The notes: a model not told the origin generated them from the letters alone. A DNA stretch of 41,525 nt from Kiritimatiellia bacterium (GCA_017481725.1 JAFUOX010000068.1:1-41525); one strand, 5' to 3'. Positions 25,345-34,189 are shown, numbered from the stretch's first letter. Numbers and translations: made by a program.

Positions 25345-26316
25345 TTATTCAAAAGGATATTTTACACCCCATTGAGCACGAAGTGTATCCATTATACGAA
25401 GCTCATTAAGAGTGGTGCTCCACGGTGTTTCTTCTGTTTCACTCTTTCCTGCCTCAATCGCTTTTATCACACTACGAATTTCATATTCATATCCATTATA
25501 ATCAAATGGGAAATTCTCCTTACGAACAACACCTTTCCCATTATCAATTATAATTTCTTCACACTGCAATAATTTTTCACAAATTATACAACCCTTTGTA
25601 CAAGCAATACGGGCAGGAGCACCACCAAAGGCTGTCATTGAAGTGCCTAGCATCGCAATACGACCATCTGCGTATTGAAGAGTAAATGAGCTATGCTCAT
25701 CAACTCCTTTTTCTGTTAATTCTGCTGTACTTGTAATTTTTACAGGTGTCTCACCAAAATAAAGCATTGCATAATTCAATGGGTAAATTCCTAGATCTAA
25801 CAGAGCTCCTCCTGCCAACTCAGGGAGTGCCATACGCTCTTTCCAGCTTATAGGAACACAAAAAGATGCTTCAATATAACGTTGCTCTCCCAATTCCCCA
25901 CTAGACAAAATTTCACGTATGCGCTTTACACAAGGCATAAAACGAGTCCACATTGCCTCACAAACAAATAGACCACGCTCCTTTGCCTTTTCAAAAATAA
26001 TTTTAGCTTGACGCTCATTAACCGTAAATGGCTTTTCACATAGAATATGCTTCCCATGCTCAATACACATAAGCATATGCTCATAGTGATGAGAGTGAGG
26101 AGTTGCAACATACACAACATCTACCTCTGGATCAGAAAGAAACTCTTCATATGAGCCATACGCCTTTCTAAAATTAAATTTATCAGCTATTGCTTGTGCC
26201 TTTTCTATGGTACGCGATGCCACAGCATAAGGTTCAATATCATTGTGCAAAAAATTATAAACACCAGCTAGCTTTTCAGCAATATGACCGGCTCCTAATA
26301 TACCAAGCTTTAACAT
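25345..26316 (-). CDS. Gfo/Idh/MocA-family NAD(P)-dependent oxidoreductase
   Basis: Cytosolic sugar- or diol-type dehydrogenase of 323 residues. The N-terminal Rossmann fold has GILGAGHIAEKLAG (5-18), the family EKP motif sits at 94-96 (CEKPFTVN), and the C-terminal domain has GGALLDLGIYPLNYA. The DLGIYP version of the substrate-site motif points to the subgroup resembling dimeric dihydrodiol/xylose dehydrogenases rather than inositol dehydrogenases. The ATG at 26316 has AAGGA upstream. It starts 24 bases after the anti-sigma stop with no terminator seen, so it may be read through from the sigma/anti-sigma operon. The substrate is unknown. Confidence 0.9.
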   Translation of the reverse strand: MLKLGILGAGHIAEKLAGVYNFLHNDIEPYAVASRTIEKAQAIADKFNFRKAYGSYEEFLSDPEVDVVYVATPHSHHYEHMLMCIEHGKHILCEKPFTVNERQAKIIFEKAKERGLFVCEAMWTRFMPCVKRIREILSSGELGEQRYIEASFCVPISWKERMALPELAGGALLDLGIYPLNYAMLYFGETPVKITSTAELTEKGVDEHSSFTLQYADGRIAMLGTSMTAFGGAPARIACTKGCIICEKLLQCEEIIIDNGKGVVRKENFPFDYNGYEYEIRSVIKAIEAGKSETEETPWSTTLNELRIMDTLRAQWGVKYPFE

Positions 26317-26340
26317 AATCGTTTCCTTTCTAAAATTAAA

Positions 26341-26823
26341 TTATTCCATTGGAATTTGTGGCTCTGGATCAAGCTCTGGAAGCTCCGCTGCAGGATCCTC
26401 AACAATAATTGTAACAGCTGTGCTTACTGGCTTTTCTCGTTCAACGACTAGCTTTATTGTAAGCAATGCAGCTATTATTAAGGTAACCGTTGTCAGTGAA
26501 ACTATCAGTGCTGTCATCCGATGATGCGTAACACAAAAAGCAAAAAATGGATGACTCATTAGCCAAAGCATACGCTTTCTTTTGCGAGGAGAAATTGCAC
26601 GAGGCACATCAACATCATTTGATGAATTTGCAAGCAACACATCAATTACTTTTTTATATTCTTCAAAATCAGAGCGACAGCTTGAACATTTCTTCAAATG
26701 CTCATCAATTTCATTGCGTGTGGCAGGGTCTAGCTCATTTGCACAATATGCAGATAAGCTTGCCTTAATGGCTGCACACGCCCTATCACAATTTTGTGTA
26801 GGTGTTTTTTCTGTGCTATCCAT
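26341..26823 (-). CDS. Zinc-finger anti-sigma factor (membrane)
   Basis: Predicted partner of the sigma factor encoded just upstream. The 160 residues include an N-terminal ZAS/zf-HC2 anti-sigma domain with H42, C46 and C49 in the HxxxCxxC arrangement and an upstream Cys (C16 or C27) as fourth ligand. One transmembrane helix lies at about 104-126, followed by a short 34-residue external tail rich in Pro and acidic residues. Such proteins hold an ECF sigma factor inactive until an envelope or redox signal. Its ATG lies inside the end of the sigma gene (8-base overlap), typical of co-translated pairs. Confidence 0.88.
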   Translation of the reverse strand: MDSTEKTPTQNCDRACAAIKASLSAYCANELDPATRNEIDEHLKKCSSCRSDFEEYKKVIDVLLANSSNDVDVPRAISPRKRKRMLWLMSHPFFAFCVTHHRMTALIVSLTTVTLIIAALLTIKLVVEREKPVSTAVTIIVEDPAAELPELDPEPQIPME

Positions 26824-27361
26824 TTTCCTTACCTCCCAAACTTTTTGCTAACTTTTTAATCGCTGTATGCAAAATAAAACCAACATTTGACTCACTTAAT
26901 CCTATCTGCTTTGATATTTCCTTATACGAAAGCCCTTCATATATTTTCAGCAGAACTACCTCTCGCTCCCGATCTTGGAGTTGCAACAGAGCCTCCTCCA
27001 ATTTCAAAACCAGCTCTGGCGAGATTCTGCTTTCTCCCCCATATTGAGGAAGAGGAATCTCCAGCTCTCCTCGCTCCTTTTGATGCTCCTCATGAAGCTT
27101 ATTAAGCCTTATCTCTCGCCTAACCCAATCAACAGCTTTACTATGAGCAACCTTATGTAGCCACGAATTCATTGCTGCACTATCTATAAATTCACCTTCC
27201 CAATCAGCAGCAAGTTTTATGAAGGTATCTTGAACTATATCCTCTGCAACAGATGGGTTGCCAGTTATACGTGCTACATAAGCAAGCAAACGTGCTTCAT
27301 AAGTGGCAAGTATTGCTTCTAATGTGTTTGGTGTTGGCTTAGCCCTACGGTGAAATAACAT
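26816..27361 (-). CDS. ECF-family RNA polymerase sigma factor
   Basis: Alternative sigma-70 family factor of 181 residues. Region 2 (about 20-85) contains AYVARITGNPSVAEDIVQDT, the RNA polymerase-binding and -10 reading part. Region 4 (about 122-175) contains REREVVLLKIYEGLSYKEI and SESNVGFILH, the -35-reading helix-turn-helix. Regions 1.1 and 3 are absent, as expected for ECF types. The anti-sigma gene overlaps its end. It starts 22 bases after the metallopeptidase gene, so it lies in the same apparent transcription unit as the envelope cluster upstream and may control it. ATG at 27361 with only a weak ribosome binding site. Confidence 0.93.
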   Translation of the reverse strand: MLFHRRAKPTPNTLEAILATYEARLLAYVARITGNPSVAEDIVQDTFIKLAADWEGEFIDSAAMNSWLHKVAHSKAVDWVRREIRLNKLHEEHQKERGELEIPLPQYGGESRISPELVLKLEEALLQLQDREREVVLLKIYEGLSYKEISKQIGLSESNVGFILHTAIKKLAKSLGGKENG

Positions 27362-27383
27362 TGAATGCTCGCTTTCAAAAAAA

Positions 27384-29033
27384 TTATAAAGGACGCCTTA
27401 AAGCATCTTGACGAAGGCGAGAGTTTTTCATAAATTCTGCAAATCGTCTTACAAAACTCTTAAATTCTATTTCTGCAAAAGCAAACTCAGTTGCCTTTGT
27501 CATATCATTGGTGCGAGCAAGCTCTTCTAAATATCGTGGAATAATATTTTTATATGGTTGATTACGTTCTAATGGAGCTCCTCGATGCAAATAATAAACA
27601 AGACAATGTGCCAATGCATAATTAAACTCGTGATTTACAGAATAGAAAGCCAAATAATCCATTAATAAAAATTTAGAGAGGTATTGCTCCAATTCAGAGT
27701 CTGACATCTCTTTAATAACAGATTGTACTTTTTTAAAATGTGCTTGATCCTCTTGTATAAAAATATTTCCACGCTCAAGCTTTGTGTTTTCAAATGTACA
27801 AGCATGGCCTTCATTAAACCAAGGTGCAGTTGTTAAATATCCAAATGCTAAATAAAAATATTGATGTAATCCCTCATGCTTGATTATAGGACTAATTATT
27901 GAATGCTTATAGCTTTCTCCATCTGTTACATTTCGGATAACAAGCTCAACTCTACCAGAAGTAAATATTCCTGCCGTTTGACGTGGATTTAAACCAACAA
28001 GTGGCTCAGTTTCTAGATATGCCACATATTCATCTGTTGTAGCAAAGAAACGGACTACTCCAACATCCATTTTATCAACTCCATCAAATGGAGGAAACAG
28101 CTTCACATAATAGCTACGCAAAAGCTCAAGTTCATTGAGTATCTCCTCAGCAGCACGCTCTGCTCTAGCATGATTAGATAGCATAATAAAATTATCTGAT
28201 TCCATATACCACCAATCATTAAGTGCTTCAATGCTCTTCTTTGCTCGCTCTCTTATTGGAGAATATGAATACTCCTTTACAACACGAGAACGATTTTTAT
28301 TAACAGAATAAGGCCCAGAAGCGGCAGACTTTCTTTGTCCAGAAACTTTACGTATTAAATTTTCTTGAATATAGCGAGCTGCCTCACTTGAAAGAGGTTG
28401 CTGTGCGGTAAACATAACACAAAACCAATTTTCTGGAGAAACACTTTGCCCTGGATATCGTTTATTTAATCTAAAAAAACAAACATAACTATTATGAGCT
28501 TTTGTTTGAAATCTATAAGCTTCGGCAAGCATTTGATTACCAAAATGCACGTCAATTGGGTTACCCACAGCATCTAACCCAGAATACTGCTTGAGCCAAT
28601 CTGCTAGGCTTTGCTTCACATCAAGAAAACGCTTTGATGTAATTTTTTGAGCAGTCTTTGTAATAACAGTATCAAAGGTTATTTGCTGAACATCAGTGCC
28701 GATATAATTACTTGGCAAAAGATTTGTGCAACGGGCTAGCTGCAAAATATTACCGTTCTGATCTCTCCAAGTGCCAATATGCTGAGATCCAAACCAAAGC
28801 TCTTCTGCACTATATCGCTCTTCTGTCCAAGACTCAGCTCCACGAGTAAATTGATAAACAGCAACCTCCGGAGTTTTTAGTGGTTCTTGAGTAGAATTAA
28901 GTGGGGTTGGCAAAGAGATACCTATTGCATCTAATTGCTCCGATTGACCAAATCTAAAAGGAATGGCAGAAAATGCTACATTACAAAACAAAATTGCAGC
29001 AAAGAAAATTGTTAGCTGTACGATTTGTTTCAT
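27384..29033 (-). CDS. Exported HExxH metallopeptidase (peptidase MA/DUF1570-like)
   Basis: Predicted secreted zinc peptidase of 549 residues. A signal peptide covers about 1-22 (AFS-AI). The first 270 residues match nothing I recognise. The second half has an MA-clan core: HEGLH at 386-390 gives two zinc ligands and the catalytic Glu387. WFNEGHA supplies a third ligand, Glu408, 18 residues later, as in gluzincin-type sites of the DUF1570/peptidase MA group. A mixed helical tail follows. The ATG at 29033 has AAGGA 6 bases upstream. It lies between a glycosyltransferase and the ECF sigma factor, suggesting an envelope role. The substrate is unknown. Confidence 0.75.
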   Translation of the reverse strand: MKQIVQLTIFFAAILFCNVAFSAIPFRFGQSEQLDAIGISLPTPLNSTQEPLKTPEVAVYQFTRGAESWTEERYSAEELWFGSQHIGTWRDQNGNILQLARCTNLLPSNYIGTDVQQITFDTVITKTAQKITSKRFLDVKQSLADWLKQYSGLDAVGNPIDVHFGNQMLAEAYRFQTKAHNSYVCFFRLNKRYPGQSVSPENWFCVMFTAQQPLSSEAARYIQENLIRKVSGQRKSAASGPYSVNKNRSRVVKEYSYSPIRERAKKSIEALNDWWYMESDNFIMLSNHARAERAAEEILNELELLRSYYVKLFPPFDGVDKMDVGVVRFFATTDEYVAYLETEPLVGLNPRQTAGIFTSGRVELVIRNVTDGESYKHSIISPIIKHEGLHQYFYLAFGYLTTAPWFNEGHACTFENTKLERGNIFIQEDQAHFKKVQSVIKEMSDSELEQYLSKFLLMDYLAFYSVNHEFNYALAHCLVYYLHRGAPLERNQPYKNIIPRYLEELARTNDMTKATEFAFAEIEFKSFVRRFAEFMKNSRLRQDALRRPL

Positions 29034-29083
29034 ATAATCCTTTCCTATAGCTATTTCACACTAGAATACACCTATATTAGCAT

Positions 29084-29857
29084 TCACTTTGTTGTCTTGC
29101 GCATTTCCCAATATTTTGCATACTTGACAAAGACATTAAACGCAGAGACAGTTGCAATAATAAAGCCAGGCATGCCATCAAGAAAGCCACGCTTAATAAA
29201 ATAACACCGGAAAAATCTAAATGGAGCCCTAAATAGCATCCCTACTATTGCACTGCACAAGGAACGATTTTTCTCATTTAATGAGTCTGCACTACATGAC
29301 GTAAATTTATTTAATGTATTTAACTGGTGTGTAATGTCATCATAAGTATAATGATGTAGAGGAGTTTTTAAACGTTGAATTTTCCCGTCAATTCCAATTC
29401 TCTCATGAATTTCTTGTCCAACAAAACGACCACAGCTTTTCCTATAAAGGCGTGGCAAATAATCTGGATACCAATCTCCATGTCGAATCCATTTATTTAA
29501 GAACCACACCATGCGAGGCAATTCAAAAGCACTAACACTATCGTCAACGCCATTTTTAAATAAATTATAAATTTCGCTATATAATTCTTGAGAAACCTCT
29601 TCATCTGAATCTATTGAAAAAACCCATTCATTTTTAGCCAAGCTTCTTGCAATGTTTTTTTGTGTTTTATAACCCATCCAACGATGCTTAAAGAATCTGT
29701 CTGTATATTCACGACAAATAGCTTCTGTAGAATCTGTACTAAAACTATCTACAACAATTATCTCATCTGCCCATTTAACACTTTCAAGGCAACGGCGAAT
29801 ATTTTTTTCTTCATTGAAGGTTATTATACAAACAGAAATTTTCACAGCATCATTCAT
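29084..29857 (-). CDS. Family 2 glycosyltransferase (WaaE/KdtX-like)
   Basis: Predicted GT-A sugar transferase of 257 residues, likely acting at the inner face of the inner membrane on lipopolysaccharide or another surface glycan. Motifs are SVCIITFNEEKNIRRCLESV near the N-terminus, DEIIVVDSFSTDSTE (nucleotide-binding loop) and VFSIDSDEEVS (metal-binding DxD). The later PRLYRKSCGRFVGQEIHER stretch is typical of the group that includes the LPS core beta-1,4-glucosyltransferase WaaE. The C-terminus contains a hydrophobic, re-entrant-like segment. ATG at 29857, 9 bases after the stop of the 704-residue protein, so tightly coupled to that operon. Donor and acceptor unknown. Confidence 0.88.
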   Translation of the reverse strand: MNDAVKISVCIITFNEEKNIRRCLESVKWADEIIVVDSFSTDSTEAICREYTDRFFKHRWMGYKTQKNIARSLAKNEWVFSIDSDEEVSQELYSEIYNLFKNGVDDSVSAFELPRMVWFLNKWIRHGDWYPDYLPRLYRKSCGRFVGQEIHERIGIDGKIQRLKTPLHHYTYDDITHQLNTLNKFTSCSADSLNEKNRSLCSAIVGMLFRAPFRFFRCYFIKRGFLDGMPGFIIATVSAFNVFVKYAKYWEMRKTTK

Positions 29858-29866
29858 AATAGGCCC

Positions 29867-31981
29867 CTATTTTCCTTGTGGTGCAGAGGTTGCTTCGTCA
29901 TAAATTTCAAGCGATTCAATTGCTTCACCCAATGCTTCTAGCTCTCTACGAAGTTTAAAAGAGACACCTGAAACAGCACTATAATAGACTAAATCATCAC
30001 GAACATCAATTGTTACAGTTAGTGAAACTAGCTTATCAACCGCAGCCTTTTGAACCTCCTGTGCTAAAGCACCTGCGACAGAATTAACAAAGCCTGTTCT
30101 TCCTTGTTTAAATTTATCTGGGTTGTGTGGACAATTAAATTCAGCAATGCGTTTACCACTAAGCAAAACCGCACCATTCATTGAATCACCTTTTCTATCA
30201 AACACAATTACACAATCTAAAAGAATTTTTTCTTTTTCCTCAGGAGGAGTTTCGTTAGGATCCTCAATTGGTTTTTCTTCAGGTTTGATTTCCTCTTGCT
30301 TCTCTTTTTCTAACTGTTCTAATAATGTTTTTGATAAAAGCTCAATCTTCTTAATTGTGCTTGGGAATAGCTCAGAAAATCTAGAATCATCTTCCTTCCC
30401 TTCTGGGAATTGGATAACAATTAATCTTTCTTCTGTCCATGCAGCACTAACCTTTGCAGAAAAAATTTGTGTAATTTGCTCAACAGGTGGTAGCTGCTCC
30501 ATATTTTTTACTTCATTACGTACTGCAGGAAAGGTATTATCAACTAAGCGATGCTGAGCAGAACGAGCCTCACTACCTTGATCAAAGCCGTCAACAATTT
30601 TATCAAAAACAAGCTTAGAGGTTTCCTCTAGAATAACGCGTTGTTGTTCAACTCGAGCAAATTTTTCCAAACCAATAAGCTCTCTCCAATTGTCCAAGGT
30701 TTTCTTAAAATTAGGAGATTCACAAACAGAATCCACCAACGAAGCAGCAGGATACCAAGAGCCATCTGCAAGCTCAGAATACATACCTTCAAACTGCTTT
30801 TGTGCACATTGTTTACGAACCTCCTTTAAAAGAGGAGTAAGCTCACGCTTTAAACGAGCCACTGCAGGAGCCTGCTGAGCTTTTTCATTATGCCCCTTGA
30901 TAAATGATGTGACTTCATCACGCTCATCTGGTTTTGCTGCATTAATAATTGCTTGGAAGGCTTGTTCGCAAAGCTGTTTTTGAAGCATTGGCATAAAATG
31001 TTTTTCCGAATCTTCAAGCTTGCGATGTTTTTCTGGAGATGCATCAAGCTCACGCTGAACTGTTGCAGCATCAAGCTGAAGAGCAAGTGTATTAATTTTA
31101 TCCTCATAAAGTCGGAATGCTCGATTACGTGCAATCTCTTCAAGCTGCTTTTTAAGACTTGGGAAGCAATTATAAATATACTGTCCTTCTTTGGCTGATG
31201 AACGGCGGCGAGCAAGCTCATCATCAAGCTTCTTCTGAAGTTCATTTACGATTCTGCTTGGGGCATACCCATCAACGCTTGTTCTCTCAACATAATGGCG
31301 CTGTTCATCACGCTGCTTATATGCTTCATTAAGCATTGGTGCAACAATTTGCTCTGAAATAAACCCAAGGTTTTCTTGAAAGACAGTTTCCTTTTGTGCT
31401 TTAGCAACTCGCTCGGTCATACGAGATGTAAGCTCCTCACGAGATAAATCATCGACCTCCTGCTCGCTTGGGCGAACTGTTGCTGTGAGGCGCTCTGCTT
31501 GTTCCTTACAAGCTCTTGTGCGGGCAGAAGTAAATACACTTGAATACTTATGCTCCACAGCATTTACTAGCAGCTCCTCTGATGGCTGCTGAGCCAGCTC
31601 AAGAAATGCCTCACCAAAAACCTCAGCACGGGACTTTGGTGCGGCAAGTCTATCAAGAATAACTATTGCCTCTTCCTTATACCGCTCCTTAATGGCTGAG
31701 GTGTAAACATTTTGAAGCTTTTCTTTAGATACATTAGGCTCTGCATGTGTGGCAGTGTCTGCCACCATAGCTTCAAACACTGGTGTTGAATTATCTGCCT
31801 CAGAATAAATTTCATCATTTAATTTTGCAAGAACAAGACTAGCGGCAAGCTCTGCTGTAGCCCGGTCATGCTCCTGCACAGCTGCATCTGCTCCATTTGC
31901 CAAAGCAGCCATCGGCAGAAACAAAGTAATCAAGAAAGCCACAATAAATGTGATGCCTATGAAATTTCTTTTTTTTATCAT
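29867..31981 (-). CDS. Large exported helical protein of unknown function, partner of the motor-like pair
   Basis: I do not recognise this 704-residue protein. A clear signal peptide or N-terminal membrane anchor (KKRN then a hydrophobic run, ending near ALANGA at 26-31) sends it across the inner membrane. Residues about 32-550 are almost entirely charged alpha-helix with heptad-like stretches, four or five dispersed cysteines and few glycines. An acidic Glu/Pro/Lys linker (about 555-585) leads to a compact C-terminal domain (586-704) with alternating strands (LLDCVIVFD; LVSLTVTIDV; YYSAVSGVSF). Its ATG overlaps the stop of the one-TM protein gene by four bases (ATGA), so the two are translationally coupled. 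It probably acts in the periplasm as the element driven by the two membrane proteins; this is inference from order only. Confidence 0.7.
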   Translation of the reverse strand: MIKKRNFIGITFIVAFLITLFLPMAALANGADAAVQEHDRATAELAASLVLAKLNDEIYSEADNSTPVFEAMVADTATHAEPNVSKEKLQNVYTSAIKERYKEEAIVILDRLAAPKSRAEVFGEAFLELAQQPSEELLVNAVEHKYSSVFTSARTRACKEQAERLTATVRPSEQEVDDLSREELTSRMTERVAKAQKETVFQENLGFISEQIVAPMLNEAYKQRDEQRHYVERTSVDGYAPSRIVNELQKKLDDELARRRSSAKEGQYIYNCFPSLKKQLEEIARNRAFRLYEDKINTLALQLDAATVQRELDASPEKHRKLEDSEKHFMPMLQKQLCEQAFQAIINAAKPDERDEVTSFIKGHNEKAQQAPAVARLKRELTPLLKEVRKQCAQKQFEGMYSELADGSWYPAASLVDSVCESPNFKKTLDNWRELIGLEKFARVEQQRVILEETSKLVFDKIVDGFDQGSEARSAQHRLVDNTFPAVRNEVKNMEQLPPVEQITQIFSAKVSAAWTEERLIVIQFPEGKEDDSRFSELFPSTIKKIELLSKTLLEQLEKEKQEEIKPEEKPIEDPNETPPEEKEKILLDCVIVFDRKGDSMNGAVLLSGKRIAEFNCPHNPDKFKQGRTGFVNSVAGALAQEVQKAAVDKLVSLTVTIDVRDDLVYYSAVSGVSFKLRRELEALGEAIESLEIYDEATSAPQGK

Positions 31982-32766
31982 TTCAACATCTCCACTCCGC
32001 CAGCAAAGCCCTTTAATACACTCAAGCTATAAGCACTTAATGCATCAGAAAGCTCTGTCAAAAGAAGCATTCGCTCTGTCTCACCAGCATTTGTATATTT
32101 ATCAAGAATTGAAGCAACCTTTGGATCTGTTATGCTTTGAGGCTTCAACATCCAATAACGCTGTAAAAGCGACGCACAGGAGAGCTGCACAGCTCTAACT
32201 CTTTTACGATAGGTATCAATATTTTGATTTGCCGCCTCATCAAGCCATGCTGTATTTTCCTTTGATATTTGCTCTGAAGGTATATCAGCTATTTCAAGCA
32301 CTCGTGCAATCCATGCCTCACGTAAAGCTAAAACATCTGCATAATCTGCACTTGCATTTGCAGCACTTGATATAAAAGCTGCCTGCTGAATTGGGTCTAC
32401 AGTTAATGCTCCATTAACAATAAGCTTTCGTGCAGGCACAAGCGACTCTGTCTTAATTGCACCATCTTCACTTGAAGCTGCTGTATCCAATGAGTCTGGA
32501 TAAAAAACATTTAAGCCATAACGAACACCATACTCTATATTAACCGCATCTACTGCTAGCTCTAGCTTTTGGCGCTGCACCTCTAGCAGCTGCTCCTCCT
32601 GCTCCATTCTTGTTTCTGTGCGAAACATAAAGTAGGCAATCATAAAAATCATCATGATTGCAAAGGAAATCTGCAAAAGCAAACCCTGCAACTCATCAAT
32701 ACTAAAGGACGATGCCGATCTCACATCCGCAAAGCTTTTAAGAATTAATCTATCCTTCTTTTTCAC
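31978..32766 (-). CDS. One-TM MotB/ExbD-position membrane protein, unknown family
   Basis: Protein of 262 residues: a short basic cytosolic N-terminus, one transmembrane helix at about 27-48 (LLLQISFAIMMIFMIAYF), then about 210 mainly helical residues on the periplasmic side. The acidic pair D24-E25 lies at the start of the helix, where MotB- and ExbD-type stator subunits keep their proton-carrying Asp. No OmpA-like peptidoglycan-binding domain is present. It directly follows the MotA/TolQ/ExbB-like gene, the order expected for a stator pair. The start is GTG at 32766 with AAGGA about 8 bases upstream. Assignment as a stator subunit rests on topology, size and position, not on a clear domain match. 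Confidence 0.6.
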   Translation of the reverse strand: MKKKDRLILKSFADVRSASSFSIDELQGLLLQISFAIMMIFMIAYFMFRTETRMEQEEQLLEVQRQKLELAVDAVNIEYGVRYGLNVFYPDSLDTAASSEDGAIKTESLVPARKLIVNGALTVDPIQQAAFISSAANASADYADVLALREAWIARVLEIADIPSEQISKENTAWLDEAANQNIDTYRKRVRAVQLSCASLLQRYWMLKPQSITDPKVASILDKYTNAGETERMLLLTELSDALSAYSLSVLKGFAGGVEMLK

Positions 32767-32798
32767 TTAGCTTTTCCTTAATTATTTCCTAACCAAAA

Positions 32799-34067
32799 TT
32801 ATTCTACATTAAAAGCAGATTTAATCTTTGATAAAAGCTTTTCTGCCTTAGCTACATGTGCTTCAGATTCCTCTAGCTGCTTCTGTGTTAGTTTTAAATC
32901 TGCCTCACGTGCAAGCTTCTCAGCAGTAAGAGCTTCAAGCTGCTTACGAAATTCTGCCTGAGCCTTTTCATTTGCTTCTGCCACACGTGCTGCCTCTGCT
33001 TTGAGCTCAGAAATATTTGCTGTGAGGGCATTAACCTTGCCACCGAGCTCTGCTGCTGTCGCACGCACCACATTACCTGCTTCTACCTCTGCAGTAAGCT
33101 TACCACGTAGCGTATCGTTATCAGCAACAACTCTTTCTAGCTCGGTTGTAATTGTTTGTTGGGTAGCCTGCACACCATCAACCAGCTGTGTAACATCTCC
33201 AAGCAATACCACCATGTCTGAATGACTCTTTTCCACGGCACCAAGTCTTGTTGTAAAAGCTTCCTCAAAGCGCTGCTGACGCTCCTCCATCCCAGCAGCA
33301 ACCTGCTCAACATGCTTGGTTAAACTATCTACTGCTGTAATCATTCGGTTTTCAAAGGTTTTGCATGCCTCCTCACCTGCTACCCCCATAGCAACAAGCT
33401 TTTGCTTAGCTTCTTCTACAGCAGTTGAAAAGCGTTGTAAATTATCACGCTCAGCATTCCACGCCTCATGAAGACCAGCGGCACCACCACGCAAACGCTC
33501 CAATAAATCAATCAAATCTGCATCTTCTGCAGCTGCTAGATCCTCCTCAACCAAGAGCTTGCGGAGTAATGGTCGCAATATTGGATGATCAATTACAAAC
33601 ACCCAAATAACAGCTGTTAATGTCGAAAATAGTGCAGTATGTAAGCACATCATCAAATCTGTCATCTGAACAGATTCCATATTATAATAACCAATGATAA
33701 TGATGCCCCACAATGTACCAATCAAACCAAAAGCAACATTCAGCTGGTCATATCCTTTGAAAAATGGAAAATAATCTATCGCAGAAATTTCCTTATGACA
33801 CATTATGCGCACAATTCCAATTGTTATTAAAAGAAAGCCTAAAAAAGGAATCAATGTTGTTGCACCAGAATAGTCAACCGCTGTCCAATCCAACCAAGGG
33901 ACACAACCAGAAAAACCATGTGCCAATGCTTGAGCATCTCCTCCAGTTTTATTAAATGCTTCCCACCATTTAACTATTACAGAAATGTTGTTTATAAATG
34001 CTAATCCAAACAACAAAGTCAATGCAGAGCTTATTACTAAATACACAATGTAGTTTTTCTTTTTCAT
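32799..34067 (-). CDS. MotA/TolQ/ExbB-like channel protein with long coiled-coil tail
   Basis: Inner-membrane protein of 422 residues. Four membrane segments lie at about 8-28, 71-89, 111-128 and 141-160. The last two resemble the core pair of MotA/TolQ/ExbB channels: FGLIGTLWGIIIIG with Thr118, and LHTALFSTLTAVIW with Thr144/149/151, positions where the family carries ion-path threonines. After TM4 a cytosolic tail of about 260 residues is almost entirely coiled-coil helix rich in Ala, Glu, Lys and Gln. Long cytosolic tails on such channels are known from ZorA of Zorya systems, but the other Zorya genes are missing. ATG at 34067. It is the first gene of a three-gene unit, with a hairpin separating it from fucU. 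Confidence 0.72.
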   Translation of the reverse strand: MKKKNYIVYLVISSALTLLFGLAFINNISVIVKWWEAFNKTGGDAQALAHGFSGCVPWLDWTAVDYSGATTLIPFLGFLLITIGIVRIMCHKEISAIDYFPFFKGYDQLNVAFGLIGTLWGIIIIGYYNMESVQMTDLMMCLHTALFSTLTAVIWVFVIDHPILRPLLRKLLVEEDLAAAEDADLIDLLERLRGGAAGLHEAWNAERDNLQRFSTAVEEAKQKLVAMGVAGEEACKTFENRMITAVDSLTKHVEQVAAGMEERQQRFEEAFTTRLGAVEKSHSDMVVLLGDVTQLVDGVQATQQTITTELERVVADNDTLRGKLTAEVEAGNVVRATAAELGGKVNALTANISELKAEAARVAEANEKAQAEFRKQLEALTAEKLAREADLKLTQKQLEESEAHVAKAEKLLSKIKSAFNVE

Positions 34068-34109
34068 ATTTAAAAATTTCTGCTAAAGCTTATCTATCAT
34101 TAACACAAA

Positions 34110-34163
34110 GACTCAAGCGTAAGGAACCCAAATAATTTCTATTAAGCCACATTCGCTTGAGCC
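34110..34163 (-). terminator. Possible terminator between fucU and the channel gene
   Basis: CTCAAGCG (34112-34119) pairs with CGCTTGAG (34154-34161), extendable by two pairs including one G-U. The loop is long (about 34 bases). A short T-rich stretch follows on the minus strand. It may end the skp-lpxD-fucU transcript; the long loop lowers confidence. Confidence 0.4.
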
Positions 34164-34189
34164 AAAAACTTTTCTCTTAATTGTTTACA

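Noticed and set aside
29867..34067. A Zorya anti-phage system
   Set aside because: The channel protein with a long tail resembles ZorA in layout, but the partner lacks an OmpA domain and no ZorC, ZorD or ZorE-like gene is nearby.
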